A stretch of 64,000 nt of DNA, from assembly GCA_022538095.1 (NCBI GenBank), contig JAKYXN010000019.1, positions 1 through 64,000 on the forward strand, read 5' to 3'. The DNA comes from Puniceicoccaceae bacterium K14. Its GTDB lineage: Bacteria > Verrucomicrobiota > Verrucomicrobiia > Opitutales > Opitutaceae. Shown here piece by piece: positions 47,201 through 54,377 of this stretch (its first letter is position 1; each line of letters opens with the position of its first letter). A model generated the notes under the pieces. It was not told the DNA's origin. It searched no databases and worked only from the letters and a program-made list of their open reading frames with translations. Position numbers and translations under genes: made by a program.

Positions 47201-47543
47201 CCACACTCTTTCCGGCCTCGCCTACCAACTCAGCCCCTTCTTCAGATTCAATAACACCAATGGCATAATAAGCAGCGTACTCGATGCCGTTAGCGTTCCA
47301 CTCTTCAATCGCATTAGCTATCTGGTCCTTCCGGACTTCGGAGAGCGTATCATCGATCCAACCGAAATCATCCACTACTACAGAAGGTTTTGTCCCATTC
47401 GTATAGATTGGACGTGGTCCAAAATAGGTTAAAGCGTCATCAGGGTCTCCCACATCAGCGTGCAGGCTCAGTGTTAAAATTGCAGCGATTAAAAGTAGCT
47501 GCGCCTTGAGGATAGCAAAGGGTGAGATAGAGGATATTTTCAT
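41274..47543 (-). CDS. Giant secreted glycosidase-like multidomain protein
   Basis: 2089 residues with signal peptide (to about LSLHA). Residues about 35-385 form a TIM-barrel-like region with 'FDSEALAGFRDFLSANYTVDEL', a pattern like GH42 beta-galactosidases. About 390-510 resembles their glutamine-amidotransferase-like trimerisation domain (YKAIVLPQAKMLTDAQVSKL, GGGIVIGLG). Then come Ig-like/FnIII domains (680-1020), four FnIII domains (1030-1435) joined by Gly/Ser/Asn linkers, an InlB-type repeat (1440-1515, GYEFSHWSG), another FnIII, an unknown domain with beta strands, and two C-terminal LVN-STR repeats (1813-2089). It is probably a secreted polysaccharide-active enzyme; the family and catalytic residues are not secure. 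Confidence 0.75.
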   Translation of the reverse strand: MKISSISPFAILKAQLLLIAAILTLSLHADVGDPDDALTYFGPRPIYTNGTKPSVVVDDFGWIDDTLSEVRKDQIANAIEEWNANGIEYAAYYAIGVIESEEGAELVGEAGKSVDLDGSTGSWFVFTRSAFTDYLVDSGKVAVDLGASYFLLDNASPGLGTLSFDSEALAGFRDFLSANYTVDELVGMGVSDATTFDYADFLKSASGGSYTDSDSVSSSPPYGDLWDAWLDHMTEVERAFFEEWTSEIRTYANSEYSMDVYFAANRYVGARQWDNLDNLDVGMAETFLDALGYPYYNLDHVYKNIRNFDKRFWSWNFPANTGSMNGSNDPYGKLHITELSKVYAAEVFAAGGLYQIPIDWVSYYHEDARLDPMVPFLQFPSMFPELFNQNEDGEVAVLYNEAHQIEDTGTFTSSYLGAMMLLGDLHRPLDVLFAGHPDKRDGVDPFSSADLSSYKAIVLPQAKMLTDAQVSKLDSYLSGGGIVIGLGDVADSDEYGTDVSSVRSFDDYFSTTGTTSVGSGKVIHFATDLGDQYHGNSATSASEGEWELTAQNETDLSTIRSTWTSAVDAELSYDFTSDHSRFVRAHRYEGSDGSEIYHLVNRDINLTEDVDNQTIDATASVSCSVVIPDGFTSGDVKLSWMIVGSSAVTDISFTVDGSYLDFTLPSFDVWGVLQVGTAATAAVALDYLPHSNFELISETGGNRPDHLDSNGEIAFNYWYWKGGNHGSVPWDIPFTATDDSEVDSVSLSYRYSLDNEIWGDWTDDAVKDVSGTNVQDVISFDAPEGQGYYQFRLQATDDAAQNEILVDRDEVGYGVDEESPGEPSGATEATYETGTWISDPSNLSFSWTLPEDNLSGIGSAYVSVVDDFSTLTDATLDVAATSWSPTLSGLTEGERYRFNYRVEDLAGNNASTVELFSFYYGTLPIADLDGFSVEEGDASLTVSWTASSDPDYDSAVLYVREVDDVFGNWTHIGQTGSAQTTSYNLPQLTNGTAYRIRINAVTTDGDMGNDVVIPGTYTPEASSGSGGSGGSSSVSAPSSLTAVDNTGNVGLEWTDNASDETGYEVEYRASGTENWDIVASIGANSQAFVHNINIGNDSYEYRVKAVKNENSSDYSNVASISRSGNGNGGGSGGGSSTELIAPASLSANDVDGKVQLSWDDLSSDEDGFEIEQRPEGSDFWNYVGSIGANVESFEHDFDIGIDTYEYRVVAVRGQDVSNPSNVAAVSGSNGNGGGSGGGGSNTELIAPASLSANDVDGKVQLSWDDLSSDEDGFEIEQRPEGSDFWNYVGSTGANVESFEHDFDIGIDTYEYRVVSVRGEDVSNPSNVASVSGSSGNGGGGSEEVVAPGSLTAEDISGKVQLSWDDLSEDEDSFGIEYRNASGGDWSFVEGVISNIESFEHDFDIGNETYEYRVFAIRGNYFSDFSNIASVTRSGGGGGQVITYNLSGSVSPENSGTTTGVGTYDQDQSAQVEAIPAEGYEFSHWSGALSGSVNPASVIMDIDKSVVANFIVVEQAPVPVPTEPELVEANARDLTFSWTVSDSEINEFIIQKVNPSGVLEEWDTVVGALEYTDESLTPGSSYEYLVLAVDGERVSDPSPSAIFETLTYDGYYIGEFTGNSGSFAVVVSLDGLADFLIYLEEGAQAIFEQGIELNSDGSFSFEVNGHLFAGSVPLFPAVSTSSSVLSSEGQDLLITVDGSATTGTATKEPSSNVHSNSAGYYEGEFGSVYTSGVVRMVKAPSGKVFAVSETENGEAEPGLGDIQETGELVVTFDDGGELNAIFEEEDKLLSGTLVTRDQEELGFAAATEDSDVASDRLVNISTRGPAGQGTGVMIGGFVIDGEGPKKILINGKGPSLEAAGISNFLADPKLTLFQMLPEGGVGLTVVSTNWIEEENSSQITDTGYAPGDDREPSMLLMLDPGIYTVVVDSEIVASETGVSLVEVYEIAGEVAGVISKVVNISTRGLIGSGQDVMIAGFVIDGEEAKTVLVNAKGPSLEAAGVANYLPDPKVDLYRMGEEAELVESSSSWNESANAQSISGSGFAPSNDLEASIFANLSPGVYTAIVSSELILAEGDQRVALVEVYEIEDDE
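43521..44135 (-). repeat. Recent tandem duplication of an FnIII-coding unit
   Basis: Units at 43821-44135 (315 bp) and 43521-43820 (300 bp) start with the same TELIAPASL codons. They are almost identical in protein (about five differences outside the linkers) and highly similar in DNA. The flanking FnIII units are clearly related but much more diverged. This indicates recent unequal crossing-over or slippage inside the gene. Confidence 0.85.
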
Positions 47544-47689
47544 GAGTTTTCTAAGATACTTTCCACAAATTTACAGAAAATACTTAGAATCGGATACCCA
47601 TAGGACCTTCTTAGAAAACTCTATCCCCCTCCTTCCTTTTCAACAAAAATTAGCAAAATAACCAACCCCAAGGACTAACAGCCGATCTA

Positions 47690-49081
47690 TTACTCGAAAA
47701 ACGAATCCACTTCCGGCAAAGCTCTGTCGATTTCCTCTACGCGATAGCCAAAACCGCTTTCGCACAGAGAGCTCAAATCGAGAAAACCATCTTTTCGCTC
47801 ATATAGCCCCGGATGTATAAGCGCTTCTAGCGACGATGCATCGGGATAGAACTGCATCGCATTGGTTTCCAAGCCCATAATCGTGCCTGCGTGAGCAGCC
47901 AACAAGGTATGTGGAATTTGAGCCAACATCGGATTCGTCAAGTCCTGCACCATAAGCGGAAGCGTGTGAGCCGACGCCCAAGCCTGCATCAACACCGCGT
48001 TTGTCTGCGTTTTACACGTTTTCAAAGCCACCCCCGTCCAACCCCGAGATCGCCCTTCACGAACAAGTTTCCAATCATGAGCGCTCTCGTCCATGAAGAG
48101 TGGCTTCAGAGCAGAAACCGCGTTAACATCCATGGGCGACTCCTCCATTTCGTAGGCAAATGGCTGCTCCACGTACAAAATTCTTCGATACGTATCCGGA
48201 GCATCCTCTGACAAACGCTCCAACATACGTGTAATAAAAGAGACTTCCTTGACTGTGCAATTAAAGTCCGCGCATAGCCATTCGCAATCAAACGCTTTCG
48301 CCATTTCTCCGATAGCAACAATACGCTTGTAGTCGTGCTCCCAATCTTGGCCAGAAAGCTTAATTTTCAAGCAGTTAAGAGAGTCCCGTTTAATCCACTC
48401 TTCTAATGTTCTTGGATAGGCATCATTCGGCTCGCTCCCGTCCAAATCCGCACTTGTCAAAGGATCTCCCGCCCCCACAGAGTGCCATGCAGGGATCCTT
48501 GAGGGAGGATTTTTTTCTAAATAGTCATTTGGATACTGCCCAACAAAAGAGACATCTACATCGTCTGCCGGCTCAAGGTATGCAGACAAGTCCTGATTCA
48601 TATACGGCTTCTTATAAGTCTCGTACACCGGAACCCGATGGAGGTTCGCATAGGCATCATGCAAAGCGATATCAAAGGCCGACAAACAAACCAAGCCCGC
48701 CAAGTAGGAAATCCCTCCCGGTACTCCTATTTCTTCGGACTTACGCAACTCATGAAACTCCTCTTCCTGGAATCCATGACAAATTTCGATCGGATGGCCC
48801 CGCTTTTCGTAGTTGCAAAGCTCTTTCCCCAACAGGCGACAAAAAGCCTTCATTCCAGCAATTCGTTCCTGAACGCCTTCGGAACTTGGCCACGCCCACT
48901 GAGCGCTCAAAGGTGTTTCTCCCCAGCCTCCTATTCGACTTCCCTTTGTATCCACAACCTCCAGCCACACACGAGCACAGGTCACCTCGCTTAATGTTTG
49001 TGAGCCAAACTTATAAGGCGTGCGCGTCGTAACCGGCAAAAAGTACAACTTACACGAAGAAATCGAAACATCGTAGTTCAT
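47690..49081 (-). CDS. Enolase-superfamily (MLE/MR-like) enzyme
   Basis: 463 residues, longer than usual (360-400), mostly from an insertion around 160-230 before the barrel. A capping domain (1-140) precedes the TIM barrel. The acid/base KxK is K239-I-K241; the metal ligands are likely D272 (CADFN), E305 (YVEQP) and D331 (MDES). A second lysine K354 (ALKTCK) suggests the muconate-cycloisomerase-like subgroup. It would abstract a proton next to a carboxylate of a sugar acid or similar substrate. It is the last gene of a three-gene operon, two bases after the dehydrogenase gene. Confidence 0.85.
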   Translation of the reverse strand: MNYDVSISSCKLYFLPVTTRTPYKFGSQTLSEVTCARVWLEVVDTKGSRIGGWGETPLSAQWAWPSSEGVQERIAGMKAFCRLLGKELCNYEKRGHPIEICHGFQEEEFHELRKSEEIGVPGGISYLAGLVCLSAFDIALHDAYANLHRVPVYETYKKPYMNQDLSAYLEPADDVDVSFVGQYPNDYLEKNPPSRIPAWHSVGAGDPLTSADLDGSEPNDAYPRTLEEWIKRDSLNCLKIKLSGQDWEHDYKRIVAIGEMAKAFDCEWLCADFNCTVKEVSFITRMLERLSEDAPDTYRRILYVEQPFAYEMEESPMDVNAVSALKPLFMDESAHDWKLVREGRSRGWTGVALKTCKTQTNAVLMQAWASAHTLPLMVQDLTNPMLAQIPHTLLAAHAGTIMGLETNAMQFYPDASSLEALIHPGLYERKDGFLDLSSLCESGFGYRVEEIDRALPEVDSFFE

Positions 49082-49083
49082 AG

Positions 49084-50190
49084 CTACGATTCATCCCCCA
49101 TTTTAAACACGAGCCCTAAAATTGAATCCGGATCTTTTGAGATTTCAGCCATTTCTTCCTCCAAACAATCAAAGGGCACTTCGTGAGTCGTTAGTGTTTC
49201 AACGGCAACTTTTCCCTCCTTGAGCCACCGCATGCAGAGTTCAAGATTCTCCCGCGTATCCCACCGGACGAATACATCCCCATAATTTCCACCGCGTTCC
49301 CATTCCTTGTCGTGATAGCCAGGTCCTGTTCGCGACGAACGTCGTATATCGATATTAGTCAAGGTTCGCGTAAAAGGGAATTCTGCGCCCCCCACAACAA
49401 TCATCACTCCCATTGGATGACCGTCTGGAGCCACCTTCATGCATTTTTCCAATGCATTCGCTGGCTTTTCCGCGTTACCGCCCAACGCAAGCACACAAGT
49501 ATCCAGTCCCTTACCTTGGGTGAATTCTAGAGTCTTTTCGGTCGTATCTTCTGAACCCACTAAAACCGTTGCACCTATTCCCAACTTCTTAGCATTCTCT
49601 AAACGAGCGGGCACTGTATCCCAGCCTATTACGTAGCATCCTGCGAGTTGAAACAATCTAGCTGTTAACAATCCAACCAGGCCAAGACCTGCAACAGCGA
49701 CATATTCGCCTAACTCCGGCTTAGCTCGACGCACCGCCTGCATTGCAGTAGCCAAGAGCATCGCATAACTTCCTCTTTCAAAACTTACTTCGTCAGGCAA
49801 ACCAACTACAAGATTCTGCGGAACAACTGTGTAGGTGGCATGTTGAGCATAGCGAACACCCACCGCAGCCACGCGATCGCCTGGCTGAACAGTCGTCACA
49901 TTCTCTCCCACCGCAACTACGATACCCGTATTGGAGTAACCAAATCCACGACGGTTTAAATCCGGATCCGGATTCAGCTGCAGGTCACGCAAAACACGCC
50001 ACCCTCCTGCCGCGTGTCGACCTTGCTTTGATGCGCCTTTTAGTTCCGAACCCGGGCTAATCAAAGACGCCTTCACTTCGATCAAAACCATACCGGCGTC
50101 CAAATCTGGAATATCTGTTTCTTCAATCTTGAAGGAACCGTCCCCTTTTAATGCTACAATTCTGCGTTTCCCAATTTTTTCTGTATTCAT
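49084..50190 (-). CDS. Medium-chain (MDR) alcohol dehydrogenase-like oxidoreductase
   Basis: 368 residues. A GroES-like N terminus (DAGMVLIEVKASLISPGSELK) is followed by a Rossmann domain with the NAD(P) motif VAGLGLVGLLTARLFQLAG. The usual catalytic-zinc pattern (CGTD, GHE) is missing: the equivalent place reads SPGSELKG and GFGYSNTG, as in the zinc-less threonine-dehydrogenase-like/bacteriochlorophyllide-a-dehydrogenase-like MDR group. It probably oxidises a polyol or sugar acid in the pathway of its neighbours. Operon gap to the enolase-like gene is 2 bases and to the epimerase 19. Confidence 0.88.
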   Translation of the reverse strand: MNTEKIGKRRIVALKGDGSFKIEETDIPDLDAGMVLIEVKASLISPGSELKGASKQGRHAAGGWRVLRDLQLNPDPDLNRRGFGYSNTGIVVAVGENVTTVQPGDRVAAVGVRYAQHATYTVVPQNLVVGLPDEVSFERGSYAMLLATAMQAVRRAKPELGEYVAVAGLGLVGLLTARLFQLAGCYVIGWDTVPARLENAKKLGIGATVLVGSEDTTEKTLEFTQGKGLDTCVLALGGNAEKPANALEKCMKVAPDGHPMGVMIVVGGAEFPFTRTLTNIDIRRSSRTGPGYHDKEWERGGNYGDVFVRWDTRENLELCMRWLKEGKVAVETLTTHEVPFDCLEEEMAEISKDPDSILGLVFKMGDES

Positions 50191-50209
50191 ATTACGGACA
50201 TTCCTTTTC

Positions 50210-51085
50210 TTACTTATAATATTCCGCCATTAACTCTTTCAAATAGGCGATATCCTCTTTAATGACAGGTAACACATCATCCCCTTTAAGTACCTTCTGA
50301 GAATTATCCTTATACTCAGCGGTAAGACATATAGGTTTAGCAAACTTCCGACGAGCCAACTCGCATACCGCTTTACGCCAAGACGTATATCCCTCTTTTC
50401 CTGGCACCCAGGTTCGATTCCAAATCACTTCTCCTCTCTCGTCTTTTCCATCACTGAATCGCAAGGCGTTCTTCAGATTCACCATCGAAAGCCTAGACCA
50501 GGCGATATCGATAGCGATGTCTTCACGTTCCCCCTCAAGCCCTGTATGCCCTAAGTCTAACACCGCGCTCACCGCCACATCACTCAAAGGCTCAATCGCG
50601 TGAATAATACTCAAAGCACTACACGCAAACGAGTCACAGTGATTTTGCAATCCTATCGAAACTCCGCAGCTTTCAGCCACTGAGGAAAATTCTCTGCACG
50701 TTTCTCTAAATTGCTCGACATTTTCCAAATAGGGCATTCCGGGCCTCAAAGGTAACATCGTTCGCAATATAGGAACACCCGCATCTCCGCATGCCCGGAT
50801 AGCTTCTGAACTCAAAACTGTAGCAACACTATAAATCTTCAAACCTCGTTTCTCAAAGAGCTTCGCCACACTAGGCAAATCTTCGGAAATCTTAACTGGA
50901 TCAACTTGAAATCCCTCACGAACCGGAAGTTCGACTCCATCAACTCCCATTTCATAAACCTGATCTACCAGCTCGGCAGGACTCAAGCTTTGCCAAGGTT
51001 TAGTAAAGACTGTTATAGGCGAACGGGCAAAGCCCTGTTTTTCTGAGACAAACATTTTTGGATACACTAAATTCAGTCTAGCCAA
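50210..51085 (-). CDS. Sugar phosphate isomerase/epimerase (xylose-isomerase-like TIM barrel)
   Basis: About 291 residues with the AP_endonuc_2 fold: YEMGVDGVELPV, then VSIGLQNHCDS, AVLDLGHTG, MVNLKNALRF and ICLTAEYKDNS, with metal-binding E/D/H residues at the strand ends. The first codon is TTG (51083-51085) with AGAAGG directly before it. The spacing is too tight, so a start at CTG/GTG a few codons later or the ATG at 51055 is possible. It is first gene of the catabolic operon. Confidence 0.82.
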   Translation of the reverse strand: MARLNLVYPKMFVSEKQGFARSPITVFTKPWQSLSPAELVDQVYEMGVDGVELPVREGFQVDPVKISEDLPSVAKLFEKRGLKIYSVATVLSSEAIRACGDAGVPILRTMLPLRPGMPYLENVEQFRETCREFSSVAESCGVSIGLQNHCDSFACSALSIIHAIEPLSDVAVSAVLDLGHTGLEGEREDIAIDIAWSRLSMVNLKNALRFSDGKDERGEVIWNRTWVPGKEGYTSWRKAVCELARRKFAKPICLTAEYKDNSQKVLKGDDVLPVIKEDIAYLKELMAEYYK

Positions 51086-51478
51086 CCTTCTCTATTTTCC
51101 AATAGGATAGCGGGCTAAACAATTGATAAGGTTTACTGATTGATACCCTACCTTTAGAATTTTCATGTTAAAGCCATTATTAATTAATATCGTATGACCA
51201 TCGCTCCTTCTATGGCTATATCGAAAAACGAAATGTAAAAAGCCTAACCAATACCTCTTTGCTAAGGCCCAATGAATCATATCGATAAAAACTCGCCTGA
51301 CCGACGAAGTTATAACTAAGTTTCTTATATTGATTCCTATTGTATCAGTTACATTGTTACTGACCTTCTACCACAAGCGTAGGGATTACTAAATTTTACG
51401 AACCGTTAACAATTAAATTACAAAACAGTAATAATAGAGCCATATACTTGAAACACTCGATTAACCTTCTTCATAGTT
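51086..51478. other. AT-rich divergent intergenic region
   Basis: About 390 bases between the epimerase and the YHYH gene, which point away from each other, so both promoters should lie here. An open frame at 51092-51280 (minus) has no family resemblance. The sequence is very AT-rich. No clear operator palindrome or riboswitch was recognised. Confidence 0.4.
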
Positions 51479-53119
51479 ATGAATAAGCTCAACGAACCAC
51501 CACCCATGCCTAATTCATTCTTAAATTTTTTTGCCTTAACGATCCTATTTGTTTCAAGCACACATCAAGTCCTATCTGAGCCCATCTTAAGCTCTTGGTA
51601 CTTAGAGCGAGCCGGTAACTATGCTCGAATCTGGAAAAGCATCGAAGATGAAACAACTGAAAAAACCACGGGAGTCGTGACATCTGTAACCACCTGGGAT
51701 GCCGATACCGTGGACGGCAGACCTTTCATCGGTACCCAAGATTCTCCAATCTATGCAGGAATACAAGGAGTCTCCTACTCCGAAGATTATGTCTACATAA
51801 AAGCGACCGGACTCGCAGTACACACAATGGGGCCTTGGTACGACGATTCAGATAAAACCGTCGCATTTCCATCGTGGCCTGCAAATGCAGCCATATTATT
51901 TCGTTTTCCCAGAGAAACTAATTATCCCCAAGACTATACTAATCCCAATAATCTTTCCGGGCTAGGAACCAACGGGCTAATGGTAGACAGTGTTCCTATT
52001 TTTAATTCTAGTGATGGATCTTCTTACGATGACGCAGGAGTCTGGAACCAAGACGCGTTCTATAACGAAGGAGGTACCTTCGACGCCGCCAATGCTCACC
52101 AAGCAGCCGAAGCTCATCACTACCACGCCAACCCTCCAGCGTTACGGCATCTTCTCGGCGATTCGGTCGAATACGATCCTGAAACCGTTTATACTGGACT
52201 TGCCTCCAACGGTGGTGTCAGCCCTTACACCGAAGTTCCCAACGGACAACACAGCCCAATCATTGGCTGGGTAGTTGATGGACTCCCTTTGTACGGTCCA
52301 TACGGATACAGCGACCCCAATGACCCTACTAGTGAAGTTCGACGCATGGTTTCTGGCTATCAAGTAAGAGACGGATCCAACGGCTCATATGACCTATCAT
52401 CAAACGGTAGAAACCTCTTACCAGAATGGTCCATTACTCTTGGAAACACAAATAGTACTACACCAAGTTCCGATGGTCCAAGCGTAGATGAAACAGGAAG
52501 GTACCGCCTTGGTTCATACATTGAAGACTATGCCTACAAAGACGACTTAGATGGGTTCAAACTCTATGAAGGCTTAGCAACAGACGGAGCATTTGATGAG
52601 AGTGTTCATTTCGACCTCAATATCTACAACGTTCGCTACTGCGTGACTCCAGAATTTCCAGAAGGCACTTGGGCCTATTTCACCTGCATCGAATCTGATG
52701 GCGTACCAATATACCCATACAACATAGGAAACCGATATTTTGGAGACTCTTCAAGCGCCACAGCCGTCACTGAAATCGATGAACCCGTAACTGAAGTTTT
52801 CGCAGGAGCAGAATCGATTGTAGATAGCCTAACCGGTAACCCAGAAATTAGCGACGATGGAACTATAACCATAATTTGGGAAGGCGTCGAAGGAGGAAAT
52901 TACAAAGTGCAAACGTCAAACAACCTTTCCGATTGGGACACGAGTTCAAACGAGTTCACTGCTACTTCGACTCAATTCGAAACCGTCAGCGAGCTCTCGG
53001 ACGATGCATCAGCACCCAACTTTTACCAACTTTACCGATCCGGTCTTGCGGACTACGACGACACCGAATTTGGGTCCTCAGGCGGCGGTGGTGGACCTGG
53101 TGGAGGAGGCCCTCCTTGA
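51479..53119 (+). CDS. Secreted YHYH-domain protein
   Basis: 546 residues with an N-terminal signal (NFFALTILFVSSTHQVLS). The YHYH domain is clear: HHYHANP near 220 and GHSP-like 'GQHSPIIGWVVDGLPLYGPYGY'. A C-terminal module of about 75 residues (TITIIWEGVEGGNYKVQTSNNLSDW, given in part as GGNYKVQTSNN and NLSDW) is a small beta domain common in Verrucomicrobia secreted proteins. The end is a glycine/proline tail (GGGGPGGGGPP). The function of YHYH proteins is unknown; metal binding by the histidines is likely. A terminator follows. Confidence 0.85.
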   Translation: MNKLNEPPPMPNSFLNFFALTILFVSSTHQVLSEPILSSWYLERAGNYARIWKSIEDETTEKTTGVVTSVTTWDADTVDGRPFIGTQDSPIYAGIQGVSYSEDYVYIKATGLAVHTMGPWYDDSDKTVAFPSWPANAAILFRFPRETNYPQDYTNPNNLSGLGTNGLMVDSVPIFNSSDGSSYDDAGVWNQDAFYNEGGTFDAANAHQAAEAHHYHANPPALRHLLGDSVEYDPETVYTGLASNGGVSPYTEVPNGQHSPIIGWVVDGLPLYGPYGYSDPNDPTSEVRRMVSGYQVRDGSNGSYDLSSNGRNLLPEWSITLGNTNSTTPSSDGPSVDETGRYRLGSYIEDYAYKDDLDGFKLYEGLATDGAFDESVHFDLNIYNVRYCVTPEFPEGTWAYFTCIESDGVPIYPYNIGNRYFGDSSSATAVTEIDEPVTEVFAGAESIVDSLTGNPEISDDGTITIIWEGVEGGNYKVQTSNNLSDWDTSSNEFTATSTQFETVSELSDDASAPNFYQLYRSGLADYDDTEFGSSGGGGGPGGGGPP

Positions 53120-53163
53120 TTAAGGCTTAATCCAAAATTTGCCCACAAAAAACTAATTTATCA

Positions 53164-53194
53164 ATACTCTGTTGAACACAACAGAGTATTTTTG
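53164..53194 (+). terminator. Terminator after the YHYH gene
   Basis: A perfect 11-bp stem ATACTCTGTTG/CAACAGAGTAT with a 4-base loop (53164-53189) is followed by TTTT. It lies 45 bases past the stop and 15 bases before the next ATG, so the downstream gene is partly uncoupled or has a promoter overlapping this site. Confidence 0.88.
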
Positions 53195-53209
53195 TATCAA
53201 CTAATACAC

Positions 53210-54340
53210 ATGCGCTTCAATCTTCTACTTATTTCGATTGTTCTACTTCTAACCGCTGCCTGCGCCCGACAAATAGAAACCAAGATCAAAGCCGAAAGTC
53301 CGGACACACAGAATTATACCCACGAAGTTATCGTTACAGATTTGGTCAGCCCCTGGAGCATCGCCTTTCTCCCCCAGGGCGGCATGCTGATAACAGAAAA
53401 ATCAGGCGAGCTCATCTTATTCAAAGACGATACTAAAACCAACATCCAAGGAGTACCAGACGTTCATCTCAATGGACAAGGCGGACTCATGGATATCGAA
53501 CTCCACCCCAACTATGCCGAAAACGGTTGGATCTACATATCTTACTCTTCACGCAAAGGAGAAGGCAAAGGCAGTAACACTGCCATCATCCGAGCGAAAC
53601 TTGCTAACGATACTCTCATTGAAATCGAAGAACTCTACAAAGGAACTCCAAACACAACCCGCGGTGTTCACTACGGAAGCAGGATAACATTCGACAACCA
53701 AGGCTATCTCTTTTTCTCCATCGGCGACCGAGGAAGCCGTGATACCAATCCACAAGACATCACACTCGATGGAGGCAAAATCTATCGTATCCACGACGAC
53801 GGACGTATTCCTGACGATAACCCTTTCATCGATCAAGAGAATGGAAAAAAAGCCATCTACAGCTACGGACATCGAAACCCGCAAGGTATGACCAAACACC
53901 CAGAAACCGGTGAAATTTGGTCCCACGAACACGGCCCCAAAGGCGGCGACGAAATCAACATCATCCACAAAGGCAAAAACTACGGATGGCCGGTAATTAC
54001 CTACGGTATCAACTATAGCGGCACAACAATCACAGATAAAACAAATCAAGTCGGAATGGAGCAGCCCCTGTTCTATTGGGTACCATCAATCGCCCCGAGC
54101 GGCATGGCATTCCTCGATTCAGACATCTACCCCGATTGGCAAGGCAGCCTACTCGTCGGCTCCCTAAAATTCGCCTGTATCGAAAGAATCACTCTCATAG
54201 ACAATCAAGTCACAGCCAGAGAAAAAATCCTAGAAAATCTAGGACGCGTCCGCAGCATAAAAATTGGACCAGAAGGCTACATCTACGCCGGTGTCGAAGG
54301 CCTAGGAGTTGTTATGGTATTGCCCAAAACAACTGAGTAG
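53210..54340 (+). CDS. PQQ-dependent sugar dehydrogenase (lipoprotein)
   Basis: 376 residues from the ATG 53210. A TTG start 18 bases upstream is less likely. A lipoprotein signal MRFNLLLISIVLLLTAAC places it in the envelope with a lipidated Cys. The soluble glucose dehydrogenase/YliI-type beta-propeller shows SPWSIAFLPQGGMLITEK, HPNYAENGWIYISYS, the SIGDRGSRDTNPQ and GHRNPQGMTKHP loops, and WSHEHGPKGGDEIN. The catalytic base histidine and PQQ-binding pattern of the family are visible in GHRNPQG. It should oxidise an aldose with electrons passed to a membrane carrier. Confidence 0.92.
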   Translation: MRFNLLLISIVLLLTAACARQIETKIKAESPDTQNYTHEVIVTDLVSPWSIAFLPQGGMLITEKSGELILFKDDTKTNIQGVPDVHLNGQGGLMDIELHPNYAENGWIYISYSSRKGEGKGSNTAIIRAKLANDTLIEIEELYKGTPNTTRGVHYGSRITFDNQGYLFFSIGDRGSRDTNPQDITLDGGKIYRIHDDGRIPDDNPFIDQENGKKAIYSYGHRNPQGMTKHPETGEIWSHEHGPKGGDEINIIHKGKNYGWPVITYGINYSGTTITDKTNQVGMEQPLFYWVPSIAPSGMAFLDSDIYPDWQGSLLVGSLKFACIERITLIDNQVTAREKILENLGRVRSIKIGPEGYIYAGVEGLGVVMVLPKTTE

Positions 54341-54362
54341 AAGCGGCGTCTCGCCGCTTTCC
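54341..54362. terminator. Hairpin between PQQ dehydrogenase and cimA (convergent)
   Basis: AAGCGGCG/CGCCGCTT with a 3-base loop (54341-54359), perfect 8-bp GC-rich stem, starting directly after the dehydrogenase stop codon. A short T/C tail follows on the plus strand. It can serve the cimA operon on the other strand as well. Confidence 0.6.
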
Positions 54363-54377
54363 ATTTCCTGCATCCTA

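Noticed and set aside
51092-51280. 62-codon minus-strand frame between the epimerase and YHYH genes
   Set aside because: No homologous pattern and no SD; AT-rich intergenic sequence is expected to give such frames.
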